In this document: positions 25,492 through 34,243 of the stretch, one piece after another | How positions within the stretch are numbered: the stretch's first letter is position 1 | Layout of the letters: each line of letters opens with the position of its first letter | Origin: Chitinophaga arvensicola | Lineage (GTDB): Bacteria > Bacteroidota > Bacteroidia > Chitinophagales > Chitinophagaceae | DNA length: 64,000 nucleotides | Reading direction: 5' to 3' | Assembly: GCF_900110835.1 (NCBI RefSeq) | Contig: NZ_FOJG01000003.1 | Coordinates: 1-64,000, forward strand | Made by a program: the position numbers and the translations under genes | Notes under the pieces: model-generated | Databases searched by the model: none | What the model saw: the letters and a program-made list of their open reading frames with translations, nothing else | Told to the model about the DNA's origin: nothing

Positions 25492-25839
25492 CTAACATCT
25501 TATATACGCCCATCCCTCGTGCTGCCGTTCTACCAGGTGAGCAACGGCCGCAGGCACTACAGCTACAAATGACAATAGTTGTGCTACCGGCAACTGATGG
25601 CTGTTCAGGGTATTCTGACAAATAAGAAAACGTACAGACCGGGAATATAATACCGCCACTTTATCGGCTAAAGGATTTTCAGCAGCCAGCAGCAGATTCC
25701 ATGCCTGACCATGTACCACCACCTCAATGGCTATACGTGTTTTTTGCGCATCTGTGTATTGAAGAAGATTGTGAAGCTGACCGAGCATGGCTAACTGGGC
25801 ATCGGATGCAGCAGATGTGATCTGAAAAACTACTTGCAT
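25492..25839 (-). CDS. DsrE/DsrF-like protein
   Basis: A 115-residue protein with the DsrE-like alpha/beta layout: MQVVFQITSAASDAQLAMLGQLHNLL, then IEVVVHGQAWNLLLAAENP and VRFLICQNTLNSHQL, where the Cys of FLICQNTL is at the place where active DsrE/YchN members carry a conserved Cys. The last residue is also Cys. Family members act in sulfur relay or as small trimers of unknown role. It is a single leftward gene next to a small membrane-anchored coiled-coil protein. Confidence 0.72.
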   Translation of the reverse strand: MQVVFQITSAASDAQLAMLGQLHNLLQYTDAQKTRIAIEVVVHGQAWNLLLAAENPLADKVAVLYSRSVRFLICQNTLNSHQLPVAQLLSFVAVVPAAVAHLVERQHEGWAYIRC

Positions 25840-25907
25840 GGGAACAAACCTAACTAAATATTGGCAAACAGGAAAACGATTCGCATCAATATAAGGTGGA
25901 TGTTATT

Positions 25908-26147
25908 TCAATGATGATTCTCTTTCTGTTGACGTTCCTGGTACAACTCATACTGCATTTTACGCAGTTTCTCCTCCAGTTTACTTTGCTTTTCCTTCGC
26001 CTCCTTCAACTGGAACAATACTGCTGCTGCCTGCTGCTCCTCCTTTATCAGGCGGATGTTTGCAGTCATCAATACCCTGAACTGACGCAACAATACGACC
26101 CATGCCAGAAGCAGTAATAACGCCAGAATAATAACGAGGACGATCAT
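25908..26147 (-). CDS. Small membrane-anchored coiled-coil protein
   Basis: A 79-residue protein: one N-terminal membrane helix (VLVIILALLLLLAWVVLL, 3-20) followed by about 45 residues of charged heptad-like sequence (EEQQAAAVLFQLKEAKEKQ, then KLEEKLRKMQYELYQ). The orientation suggests a short extracytoplasmic end and a cytoplasmic coiled coil. No family is recognised. An opposite-strand frame covers the same bases but has a biased Leu/Phe composition and is rejected. Confidence 0.55.
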   Translation of the reverse strand: MIVLVIILALLLLLAWVVLLRQFRVLMTANIRLIKEEQQAAAVLFQLKEAKEKQSKLEEKLRKMQYELYQERQQKENHH

Positions 26148-26589
26148 AAAGTAAGCGATTATGCTGGATGTATCAACTATTCGGTAACTGTCTGAATATG
26201 GCGTTGCGCAGACCGCAACTCCATCACAGGATTGATAGGACTAAATGTCTTTTAATGGCTATAAAATCCGTATAAATTGCCTGGCTGGTAATGTAAACAT
26301 GACACGGGTACGAAGCTACATATTCCGGTTATTACCAGTTTGTCCGTTTTAGCTTTTTTCGGATTTATTTCCGTTTACGGCATGACTTTTCAACATATTA
26401 AAAATTTTAAATCTGCATAAACTCGCTTATTATATTGAAAATCAATCATCTAAAATGATCCCAAAAATTACCCTCCCGATAATCATAAAAAAAATTAAAT
26501 TAGGGATAATGTTCATGTAGTTATCTACTGATCCGGCTATAAGTTACCAGTACCTTGATCCATGAAAATCTTTAAAATCCCCGTATTGT
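26148..26589. other. Intergenic region between divergent genes
   Basis: This 442-base AT-rich region separates the leftward coiled-coil gene from the rightward AraC-type regulator and must hold both promoters. No reading frame, hairpin or clearly spaced promoter pair is convincing. Confidence 0.4.
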
Positions 26590-27510
26590 ATGTCCGCCCT
26601 ACTGACCAAAGAACAACTCGAAAATTTTGCATTACAGGGACTCTCCTATGCAGATGATCATGTCAGCGACCCATTCAGCATCAAAGATGTTTCAGAAAGA
26701 CTCGGTATCTCCTACTCCTATTTTTACCACAACTTCGCTTTCCACATGGGAGAACCTTTCTGGCACTATGTTAAACGCCACCGGCTGGAACTTGCCGCCG
26801 GCCTGCTCCGGCATAGCGGGTACAACATCGGCGAAATAGGCGAGCATTGCGGATACGCTACCACAGCAGCTTTCAGCAAGGCTTTCAAACAACACTTCAA
26901 AGAAAGCCCGAAAGATTTCCGCCGGATCCTGATCCTGCCCAACGAAAAAAGAACGCTGCAGATAACAGAAACCATCACCGCCGCCATCGGCAGCGAAGCG
27001 TTTCATGGCTTATTCAACTACGACAGATGTGAGAAAATAAAACTGCCCGACAGCATCCTCTACTACTCTTTCATTTCACGGGGACAAAACCCCGTCGCCG
27101 AAATGATCGCCAGGATGAATTTCTACCAGGGCCTGTTTAAAAAGATGCAGACTTTATACGATGTGCCGCAAAGCAGGATTATTACCGGCACACTCGATGC
27201 CGTTCCGGTCACCGATTATGAGAAATTGTCGATGTTCGCCGGCCTCCTTGTACCCACTACTGCTATCGCTGCACATATCCAGCTACAGCATAATCATGGT
27301 TACCTGATGACAAAACGCATATCCGGCGGCTATTATCTTAAACTGCCGGTACCCATGGACTTTGCCACCGCAGGTATTCCCATGTATAATTTCATCAGCA
27401 TGAACTGCAAGGAAGGCATTTTCAAGATGAGCGGGAACCACTTCTTTATCTCACTGGATACTTCCAAATACTCTGAAATATACATTCCCTTACTAAAGAA
27501 ACATTATTGA
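26590..27510 (+). CDS. AraC-family regulator with C-terminal GyrI-like domain
   Basis: A 306-residue protein. The N-terminal 110 residues are the double helix-turn-helix of AraC/XylS regulators: FSIKDVSERLGISYSYFYHNF (first) and YNIGEIGEHCGYATTAAFSKAF with the family ending KESPKDFRR. Residues about 130-306 have the layout of a GyrI-like/effector-binding domain, which binds small, often toxic, organic molecules. It is transcribed alone. Activation of a detoxification or efflux gene would fit the domain pair, but no target is indicated by the neighbours. Confidence 0.85.
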   Translation: MSALLTKEQLENFALQGLSYADDHVSDPFSIKDVSERLGISYSYFYHNFAFHMGEPFWHYVKRHRLELAAGLLRHSGYNIGEIGEHCGYATTAAFSKAFKQHFKESPKDFRRILILPNEKRTLQITETITAAIGSEAFHGLFNYDRCEKIKLPDSILYYSFISRGQNPVAEMIARMNFYQGLFKKMQTLYDVPQSRIITGTLDAVPVTDYEKLSMFAGLLVPTTAIAAHIQLQHNHGYLMTKRISGGYYLKLPVPMDFATAGIPMYNFISMNCKEGIFKMSGNHFFISLDTSKYSEIYIPLLKKHY

Positions 27511-27521
27511 TAAATACGTAG

Positions 27522-27560
27522 TTTTTACAGGGAGATGCGTAACACATCTCCCTGTAAAAA
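27522..27560. terminator. Bidirectional terminator between the AraC-type and GH20-like genes
   Basis: TTTTTACAGGGAGATG pairs perfectly with CATCTCCCTGTAAAAA around a seven-base loop. Both strands end in a T-run, so it can serve the two convergent genes. Confidence 0.9.
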
Positions 27561-27567
27561 CCTACAC

Positions 27568-28653
27568 CTATTTCGCAAATACCGCGCGGAAACAATTGGC
27601 GCTCGTATTCACCGTATCCTTCTGTGGCTTCCCTGTTCCATAAAACTCCTTCAGAAAACCCTCTGCATCTGACCATACCGTTTGCATCATTCCCTGGAAC
27701 CTCGGTTTCAGCTCACTGGTAGCGCTGGCCCGGTAATCATACATATCTTTCAGCTGCAACTTCGCATTCTCCGGCATTCTCCACGGACAGGTAATCACTG
27801 ACAAACCCTTCATCGCAAAATATACCGGTGTTTTATCCGGACGCTCGTAATGCCAGTCGCAGATCATTACATCCTTTGGAACCAGATCGGCCGCCCGGTG
27901 TGTATTATTCATACTGGCTTCCCAGGCACCCAGCCCGGTTGTTTTGCCATCCAGCAACCGGTCGCCCCAGATCCACAAGGCACGCCCTTTCAGCGCAAGG
28001 TGATTACGGATGGTCCATACCTCGCCGGCAAACAATTCGGCCTTATCGCGGCCACCACAGCGCGGGCACTTATCTTCGCCCAGGTAAAACACTTCATCCA
28101 TGCCGGCATGAAACGCAGTGGATTCAAACGCATCACAGATTTCATCCACCAGCTCAAATACTACTTTGTGCACACCCGGATGCAACGGGCAATAGCTTTT
28201 GCAGTACAATCCGTCGGCATTCGGCCACACGTATTTGTCCGGCATCTTAACCCAGGGCGTTTCATCAAAATCAGGATACACTTTCAGCAGATTGGTGGTG
28301 GTACCCGCCCAGGACTGATGCCCCAACAGGTTAATCTGGGGAATCAACCGGATATTGTACTTCCGGCAGGTTTGCACCAGCTGCTTTACCTGCTGCTCCG
28401 TTAAACCGCCGGCATCCCGCAATTCAGGATGCGATTTAAACTGGTAATTAAAATCAACACGTAACACCAATGTGTTGATCTGTCTGGGCGCCAGCTCCGT
28501 TTCAATAAATTTGAGGAAAGGAGCCAGTCCCTCCGCTCTGGGGGCTGCAATACAGAAACCGCGAACGGGCAACGTATCCGGTGGCAAGGGTTTTGCAAAG
28601 GATAACGTAATACTGCCGGCTAGCAGCACAAATAGGGCAAACAGTTTTTTCAT
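27568..28653 (-). CDS. GH20-type (beta-N-acetylhexosaminidase-like) glycoside hydrolase
   Basis: A 361-residue exported protein: signal peptide MKKLFALFVLLAGSITLSFA, then a single TIM barrel. Strand ends LVLRVDFNY (62-70), IPQINLLGHQSW (104-115) and FHAGMDEVFY (181-190) match the GH20 pattern, with the catalytic pair D186-E187. It lacks the small alpha/beta domain usually preceding the GH20 barrel, and contains CPRC (196-199) right after the active-site strand, which could bind a metal or form a disulphide. The substrate is unknown; the shortened form is unlike the full-length hexosaminidase at 58636. Confidence 0.78.
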   Translation of the reverse strand: MKKLFALFVLLAGSITLSFAKPLPPDTLPVRGFCIAAPRAEGLAPFLKFIETELAPRQINTLVLRVDFNYQFKSHPELRDAGGLTEQQVKQLVQTCRKYNIRLIPQINLLGHQSWAGTTTNLLKVYPDFDETPWVKMPDKYVWPNADGLYCKSYCPLHPGVHKVVFELVDEICDAFESTAFHAGMDEVFYLGEDKCPRCGGRDKAELFAGEVWTIRNHLALKGRALWIWGDRLLDGKTTGLGAWEASMNNTHRAADLVPKDVMICDWHYERPDKTPVYFAMKGLSVITCPWRMPENAKLQLKDMYDYRASATSELKPRFQGMMQTVWSDAEGFLKEFYGTGKPQKDTVNTSANCFRAVFAK

Positions 28654-28795
28654 AAGTCATAAATTTTTTCAGGCATGTCAGTAAAATAGTGAATGCAGCG
28701 CGGAACTGCAACCTTTTCCCTTTAACAGATGTATAATAGGAATTCTAATGTTATAACCTTTGATTTTTAATATCTTTGATAAAAGCACTACCTCT

Positions 28796-29893
28796 ATGAA
28801 TGAGTTTAAACTACCGTTTACTGCAAGACTCACCTTTACCTTATTTTCGATTATCCTTATTATTTATATCGCACATGTAGGCAGTGGCATTATTGTGCCG
28901 CTCATGTTCGCCATGCTGATCGCCATTATGCTGCTTCCCGTTGTACACCGGCTGGAGAAATGGCATATCCCCCGTGGAATAGCCGCCATCATCGCCGTAC
29001 TGCTTTTCATCACGGGTATCCTGCTGATCATGTTGCTGCTGGGAAAACAAATGGAAGCCTTTATCTCCGATTTCCCGCAACTGCAACAAAAGCTCCTGGC
29101 AGTAATAGACTCCACCCAGGATTGGGTAAACAGTAAATTCCATATCAATTCCAGCACCCAGATGAACTACCTGGAAAAAGCCATGATGGGCACATTGGGT
29201 ACCGCCACCAGCTTCATCAGCCAAACTTTCCTGTCACTTTCTTCCCTGCTGATATTTGTGGTATTTGTATTCCTGTACGCTTTTTTCATCCTCTTTTACC
29301 GCCGGCTGCTGGTCAGATTCCTGATAAAAATGTTCCAGGAACAACACCGCGAAAAACTGCTGACGGTCATTGCCAGTACCCGCTCCATCATCAAAAGCTA
29401 TGTAGGAGGACTCATGATTGAAATGGTAATTGTAGCCATACTCAATACCACCCTGTTTTTTATCCTGGGTATCAAATATGCAATACTACTCGGCGTAATG
29501 GCAGCCATCTTCAATATCATTCCCTATGTAGGCATCTTAACTGCAGCCATATTGATCCTGCTGGTGACGTTGGCTACGGGAACGCCTATACAGGCCCTCC
29601 AGGCAGGAATAGCCCTGTTCCTGGTGCACCTGCTGGACAGTAACATTCTGTTCCCCAGCATCGTGGGCTCCAAAGTAAAGATCAATGCACTCATTACCAT
29701 TATCGGCGTGGTATTGGGCAATATGCTCTGGGGCATCCCCGGTATGTTTCTCGCGATTCCTACCATTGCCATTATCAAAATCATCTGTCAGAATATAGAA
29801 GAAATGCAGCCATGGGCGATATTGCTGGGAGATGAATCAAAAGTAAAGGTCAAAAAGGTAAAGGTGATTAAACCGGCACCATCTGAAGAATAA
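28796..29893 (+). CDS. AI-2E family transporter (PerM/YdiK-like)
   Basis: The ATG at 28796 (MNEFKLPFTARLTF) is preferred to an in-frame TTG 36 bases upstream; it gives 365 residues. About eight membrane helices are visible, with the family layout: two N-terminal pairs (LIIYIAHVGSGIIVPLMFAML; GIAAIIAVLLFITGILLIML), a long soluble helical segment, and a C-terminal set including GVMAAIFNIIPYVGILTAAI and DSNILFPSIVGSKVKINAL. Members include TqsA and sodium/proton antiporters; the substrate cannot be assigned. The C-terminus is a short Lys-rich tail. Confidence 0.88.
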   Translation: MNEFKLPFTARLTFTLFSIILIIYIAHVGSGIIVPLMFAMLIAIMLLPVVHRLEKWHIPRGIAAIIAVLLFITGILLIMLLLGKQMEAFISDFPQLQQKLLAVIDSTQDWVNSKFHINSSTQMNYLEKAMMGTLGTATSFISQTFLSLSSLLIFVVFVFLYAFFILFYRRLLVRFLIKMFQEQHREKLLTVIASTRSIIKSYVGGLMIEMVIVAILNTTLFFILGIKYAILLGVMAAIFNIIPYVGILTAAILILLVTLATGTPIQALQAGIALFLVHLLDSNILFPSIVGSKVKINALITIIGVVLGNMLWGIPGMFLAIPTIAIIKIICQNIEEMQPWAILLGDESKVKVKKVKVIKPAPSEE

Positions 29894-29913
29894 TAATATC
29901 ATCATCATAAACG

Positions 29914-29948
29914 AAAAGGCGTTCCGGACTATCCGGAACGCCTTTCTT
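29914..29948. terminator. Bidirectional terminator between the AI-2E-type and RND genes
   Basis: AGGCGTTCCGG pairs with CCGGAACGCCT around a five-base loop. A TTTCTTCTT stretch follows on the + strand, and TTTTCGTTT on the - strand, so both convergent transcripts can stop here. Confidence 0.85.
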
Positions 29949-29966
29949 CTTATAATCAATCACCAA

Positions 29967-32900
29967 CTAAGCTAATGCAGGATCACCTGTGTCTTTCTTC
30001 AACATCCGCCTGTAAACCCAATAGAATATGATCGGGAAAATAAACAGGTTGAAGAAGGTATCCGTGATCAATCCACCAATCACTACCCGTGCCAGCGGCC
30101 GCGCCGTTTCAGAACCAATACCCATACTGGTAGCTGCCGGCAGTAAGCCTATCGCCGCCATCATGGCCGTCATAATTACTGGCCGCACCCTCGACTCCAC
30201 CCCTTCCAGGATGGCATGCGCCAGGCTGAAATGAGATGCCTTGTGCATGGTTCGCACGTTCGTCTTAAACTTGGATAACAGGATCACACCATTCTGCACA
30301 CAGATCCCAAACAGCGCAATGAATCCGATACCCGCCGATATACTGAAGTTCATACCCGTCAGCCACAGGGAAAAGATTCCCCCGATGATCGCAAACGGCA
30401 CGTTACCCAATACCAGCAACGCATCCTTGATTTTTCCAAAAAGAATAAACAGGATCAGGAATATCAACAGTAAACTGATAGGTACTACCTGCGTTAACCG
30501 CTTGGTGGCACGCTCCTGGTTCTCGAAATCGCCCGCCCACTCCAGGTTATAGCCCTTCGGCAGGTGGATCTGCTCATTTACTTTCGACTGCGCCTCTGCA
30601 ATGGTGCTACCCAGATCCCTGCCACGCACCGAGAACTTAATGGCGCCATATCGCATGTGCTTATCACGGTAAATCATGCTGGGCCCCACAATATGCTGGA
30701 TCTCCGCGATCTCTTTCAACGGAATTTTATTACCCCGTATAGTCGGTATCGTTAGATTCCCGATCGATACCTCACTCTCCCGGAAACTCTCGGGATAGCG
30801 TATACGGAGATCAAAACTCTTCTCTCCTTCATAGATCCTGGTGGCCGCTTTACCGCCTATCGCCATTTCTATCACCGAGTTAGCATCTTCCGTAGTAACG
30901 CCGTACAACGCCATTTTCTGCTGATCCAGGTTGATACGCAGCTCCGGCTGACCGATGTTCCGCAAAATACCCAGGTCCTCAATACCATGCACCCCTTTCA
31001 GGATCTTTTCAATGGCCTCTTCTTTATTTTCAATCAATTTAAAATCGTCTCCAAACAACTTCACCACAATAGAACCCTTTACGCCGGATACGGCTTCTTC
31101 CACATTGTCCATGATCGGCTGGGAGAAGTTAAGCGTGATACCCGGAATACCATCCAGCTTATCGTTCATCTTTTCTATCAGCGCGGCCTTCGACAACTTG
31201 CTCTTCCACTCGCTTTGCGGGAAGATGTCTACGTGAAACTCCACATTATAAAACCCGGTAGCATCTGTACCATCATTCGGCCGCCCGGTTTGCGACATTA
31301 CCTGCTTCACTTCCGGGAAAGTCAGCAGCTTACGGCGTATATCGTTGGCCACCTTCACCGATTCTTCCAGGGAAGTACTCAACGGGCCCGTTGCCCTGAT
31401 ATAAATAGCCCCCTCGTTCAGTTGCGGCAGGAACTCTGTTCCCAGGAAGCGGAAACAATATAACCCAAACGCCAGTACGACCAGCGATACGGTAAAGGCT
31501 ATACGCCGGTGACGGAAACAGTAATTAAAGATCCGTAACGTAGTGCGGTTGATAAATTCCAGGAATACGTTGTGTTTCTCCCTTACATTCTTCCGCAGCA
31601 GCACACTGGCCAGTGCCGGTACCAGGGTAAAAGTCAGGATCAATGCACCCAGCAAGGCAAAACCCAGGGTCCATGCCAGCGGAGAGAACATCTTACCTTC
31701 TACTTTTTCAAACGTAAAAATGGGCAGCAACCCGGTGATGATGATTAGCTTGGCAAAGAAGATACCCTTACCATTTTCAAGGCAGGCCTTACGGATCATA
31801 CCCAGTTTACTCAGCTTGTTAAACCGTTCCATCCCTACTTTCTTCGCCTGGTGATCCAGCATCACAAAGATGCCTTCCATCATCACCACGGCCCCATCTA
31901 TGATGATCCCGAAGTCTATCGCCCCCATCGACAATAAGTTGGCGCTCATTCCCTTGATACGCAGACAGATAAAGGCAAAAAGCAGTGCCAGCGGAATCAC
32001 CACGGATACAATGATCGTGGTGCGCCAGTCGGCCATGAACAGGAATACGATCACCGTTACAAAAATGATCCCTTCGATCATATTGTGCAACACGGTATGT
32101 GTAGAGAAATCAATCAGGTCTTCCCTGTTATAGAAGGGTTTGATTTTTACATCATCCGGTAAAATCCGTGTATTCAGCTCCGCAATCTTCTCCTTCAGTG
32201 ACTTGATCACCACGCCGGGATTTTCTCCTTTGCGCATCACCACAATACCTTCCACTACATCATAATCCTGGTCGCGGCCCACCTGGCCCAGTCTTGGCAG
32301 CGCTGCTATGCTCACATCGGCTACATCCTTTACCAGGATGGGTGTACCATTGATATGATCTACAATGATATTTTTGATTTCCTCCGTATTATTGAGGATC
32401 CCGATACCTCTCACCACATAGGCCTGGGCATTTTTCACGATCACATCCCCACCTACGTTGATATTACTTTTCGATAATGCCTGGAACATTTCCTGGGCCG
32501 TAATATCGTACTGCACGGCTTTATCGGGATCAATCGTTACCTGGTAGATTTTTACTTCTCCCCCAAAACTTACGATATCGGCTACCCCTGGTACAGAGAG
32601 CAGGTTGCGCTCTACCACCCAGTCCTGCAGGGTTTTCAGCTCCTGCACCGACAGCTTGCTGCTTTGCAGGGTATAGCGGTAAATTTCCCCGGTAGGGCCA
32701 TAGGGCGGCTCTATCTCCGGGTCTACGCCATCGGGCAGCGATGCCGAGGTAATGTTATTGTTGATCTGTTGCCGTGCAAAGGTATCATCCACATCATCGT
32801 CGAAAATCACTTTTACAACGGAAAGCCCGAACAGGGAGGAGGAACGGATATGTGTTTTCTTCTGTGCCCGGTTCATGGCAATTTCTATCGGCCGGGTAAC

Positions 32901-33101
32901 AAATTTTTCTACTTCTTCGGCACTTCTTCCCTGCCATTGGGTAATAATGGTAACAGAAGTATTTGTCACATCCGGAAAGGCATCCACGCCGATCTGCTTA
33001 AAGCTGATATAGCCGGCGATGGCCAATACTCCGGTGGCAAAAAAAATGAAATATTTATTGCTTAATGAAAAAGCAAGGACTCGCTTAATGAATTTGTTCA
33101 T
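29967..33101 (-). CDS. HME-RND inner-membrane efflux pump, CzcA/CusA type
   Basis: A 1044-residue RND pump: twelve membrane helices around two large periplasmic loops. The family N-terminus (MNKFIKRVLAFSLSNKYFIF...GVDAFPDVTNTSVTI) and helix-4 motif SMGAIDFGIIIDGAVVMMEG, holding the acidic residues of heavy-metal pumps, place it in the CzcA/CusA branch. TEFLPQLNEGAIYIRATGP is also characteristic. It is the last gene of a five-gene leftward operon after the membrane-fusion protein, TolC protein and two-component genes. Exports divalent or monovalent metal ions by proton exchange; the ion is not evident from sequence. Confidence 0.93.
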   Translation of the reverse strand: MNKFIKRVLAFSLSNKYFIFFATGVLAIAGYISFKQIGVDAFPDVTNTSVTIITQWQGRSAEEVEKFVTRPIEIAMNRAQKKTHIRSSSLFGLSVVKVIFDDDVDDTFARQQINNNITSASLPDGVDPEIEPPYGPTGEIYRYTLQSSKLSVQELKTLQDWVVERNLLSVPGVADIVSFGGEVKIYQVTIDPDKAVQYDITAQEMFQALSKSNINVGGDVIVKNAQAYVVRGIGILNNTEEIKNIIVDHINGTPILVKDVADVSIAALPRLGQVGRDQDYDVVEGIVVMRKGENPGVVIKSLKEKIAELNTRILPDDVKIKPFYNREDLIDFSTHTVLHNMIEGIIFVTVIVFLFMADWRTTIIVSVVIPLALLFAFICLRIKGMSANLLSMGAIDFGIIIDGAVVMMEGIFVMLDHQAKKVGMERFNKLSKLGMIRKACLENGKGIFFAKLIIITGLLPIFTFEKVEGKMFSPLAWTLGFALLGALILTFTLVPALASVLLRKNVREKHNVFLEFINRTTLRIFNYCFRHRRIAFTVSLVVLAFGLYCFRFLGTEFLPQLNEGAIYIRATGPLSTSLEESVKVANDIRRKLLTFPEVKQVMSQTGRPNDGTDATGFYNVEFHVDIFPQSEWKSKLSKAALIEKMNDKLDGIPGITLNFSQPIMDNVEEAVSGVKGSIVVKLFGDDFKLIENKEEAIEKILKGVHGIEDLGILRNIGQPELRINLDQQKMALYGVTTEDANSVIEMAIGGKAATRIYEGEKSFDLRIRYPESFRESEVSIGNLTIPTIRGNKIPLKEIAEIQHIVGPSMIYRDKHMRYGAIKFSVRGRDLGSTIAEAQSKVNEQIHLPKGYNLEWAGDFENQERATKRLTQVVPISLLLIFLILFILFGKIKDALLVLGNVPFAIIGGIFSLWLTGMNFSISAGIGFIALFGICVQNGVILLSKFKTNVRTMHKASHFSLAHAILEGVESRVRPVIMTAMMAAIGLLPAATSMGIGSETARPLARVVIGGLITDTFFNLFIFPIIFYWVYRRMLKKDTGDPALA

Positions 33102-33119
33102 AGTTGTGGCCTTTTGGTG

Positions 33120-34229
33120 TTACTGCTGATCCTTCAGCGTTTCATAGATGAATACCTGCCGGGATGCAATCACCCGGTCGCCTTCCTGGAGGCCGGAACT
33201 GATAAAGGCCCTACCCTCGCTGGTTTTATCAATCTTCACTTCTTTCACGGTCACACCACTTTTCGCATTGGAACGCACCAGTACATAGTATTTGTCGCGG
33301 TCGAAAATGATCCCACGGGAAGGGATGCTCACAATGTTGTTATCAGAATGACGGTTGGCTTTTACCCGTACAAACATCTCCGGTTTCAGCAGGAAACCCG
33401 GGTTATTCACGATCACCCTGGCTTTCATCACTTTGTTCTCGGGATCCAGCACGTTGTAGATCTTGTCGATCGTACCCGTAAATACTTTATCGGGATAAGA
33501 CAACGTACTCATCTGTACTTTATCACCCTCACGGATACTCGCAATATCGGATTCAAAAATGTTGATCATCGCCCACACATTATTCAGGTCGGCCACCACA
33601 AAAATAGGATCGGTGTTATCGGGCCGCCATTGCATACTTTCTGCGGCCCGTTTGCTGATCACAAATCCGGGTACCGGCGCTTTCACGGCATAGTTGGTCT
33701 GATGACCACCACCATTGATATCCAGGATCGCCTGTGATTTGCTGTGGGCTGCCACGGCTTTATCATACTCACTTTTGGCTTCTTCATACTCCCGCCGGGA
33801 ATTCAATCCGCTCTTATAGAAAGACTCCGCCACTTCCATGTTCCGTTTCGCGGTCTGCATATCGTTGGCAGTGATGCGCTGATCTGCTGTAAACCCTGCC
33901 ATTTCAGGGCTTTTAATGATAGCCAGCACCTGTCCTTTCTGGACAAAGTCGCCCGAATGAACTTTTACGGCGGTCACAATACCGCTTACCATCGGAAAAA
34001 TCCGGGCGGTTTTGTCTTCATTCTCGGTGATCTTTCCTGTCAGCAGAATTTCATTTTCCACTGGTCTGGCTGTGGCTGTATCAACAACCAGCGTGCGGAG
34101 CAGGGAGTCTGAAAGCGCCCATGTACGCGGTTCTTCAGACACCGCTTTGCTGCCGCAGCTGGTGATGATACCACTGATGGATGAAATAATAACAATTGCA
34201 GGTATATAACGTTTCATTAGATTTTGCAT
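33120..34229 (-). CDS. RND efflux membrane-fusion (periplasmic adaptor) lipoprotein
   Basis: A 369-residue adaptor. The N-terminus is a lipoprotein signal (YIPAIVIISSISGIITSCGS) with Cys about residue 25; ATG codons at 34229 and 34217 are both possible. The barrel-sandwich domain (VSGIVTAVKVHSGDFVQKGQVLAII), an alpha-hairpin (about 115-170), the second lipoyl half (YAVKAPVPGFVISKRAAESMQW) and beta-barrel domain follow in order. It links the RND pump to the TolC protein. It is 18 bases from the pump gene. No His-rich metal-binding extension is seen. Confidence 0.92.
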   Translation of the reverse strand: MQNLMKRYIPAIVIISSISGIITSCGSKAVSEEPRTWALSDSLLRTLVVDTATARPVENEILLTGKITENEDKTARIFPMVSGIVTAVKVHSGDFVQKGQVLAIIKSPEMAGFTADQRITANDMQTAKRNMEVAESFYKSGLNSRREYEEAKSEYDKAVAAHSKSQAILDINGGGHQTNYAVKAPVPGFVISKRAAESMQWRPDNTDPIFVVADLNNVWAMINIFESDIASIREGDKVQMSTLSYPDKVFTGTIDKIYNVLDPENKVMKARVIVNNPGFLLKPEMFVRVKANRHSDNNIVSIPSRGIIFDRDKYYVLVRSNAKSGVTVKEVKIDKTSEGRAFISSGLQEGDRVIASRQVFIYETLKDQQ

Positions 34230-34243
34230 GTAAGGAAAATTTT

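Noticed and set aside
25896..26117. 73-codon rightward Leu/Phe-rich frame
   Set aside because: It is antisense to the membrane coiled-coil gene and looks like a reverse reading of Glu/Lys codons.
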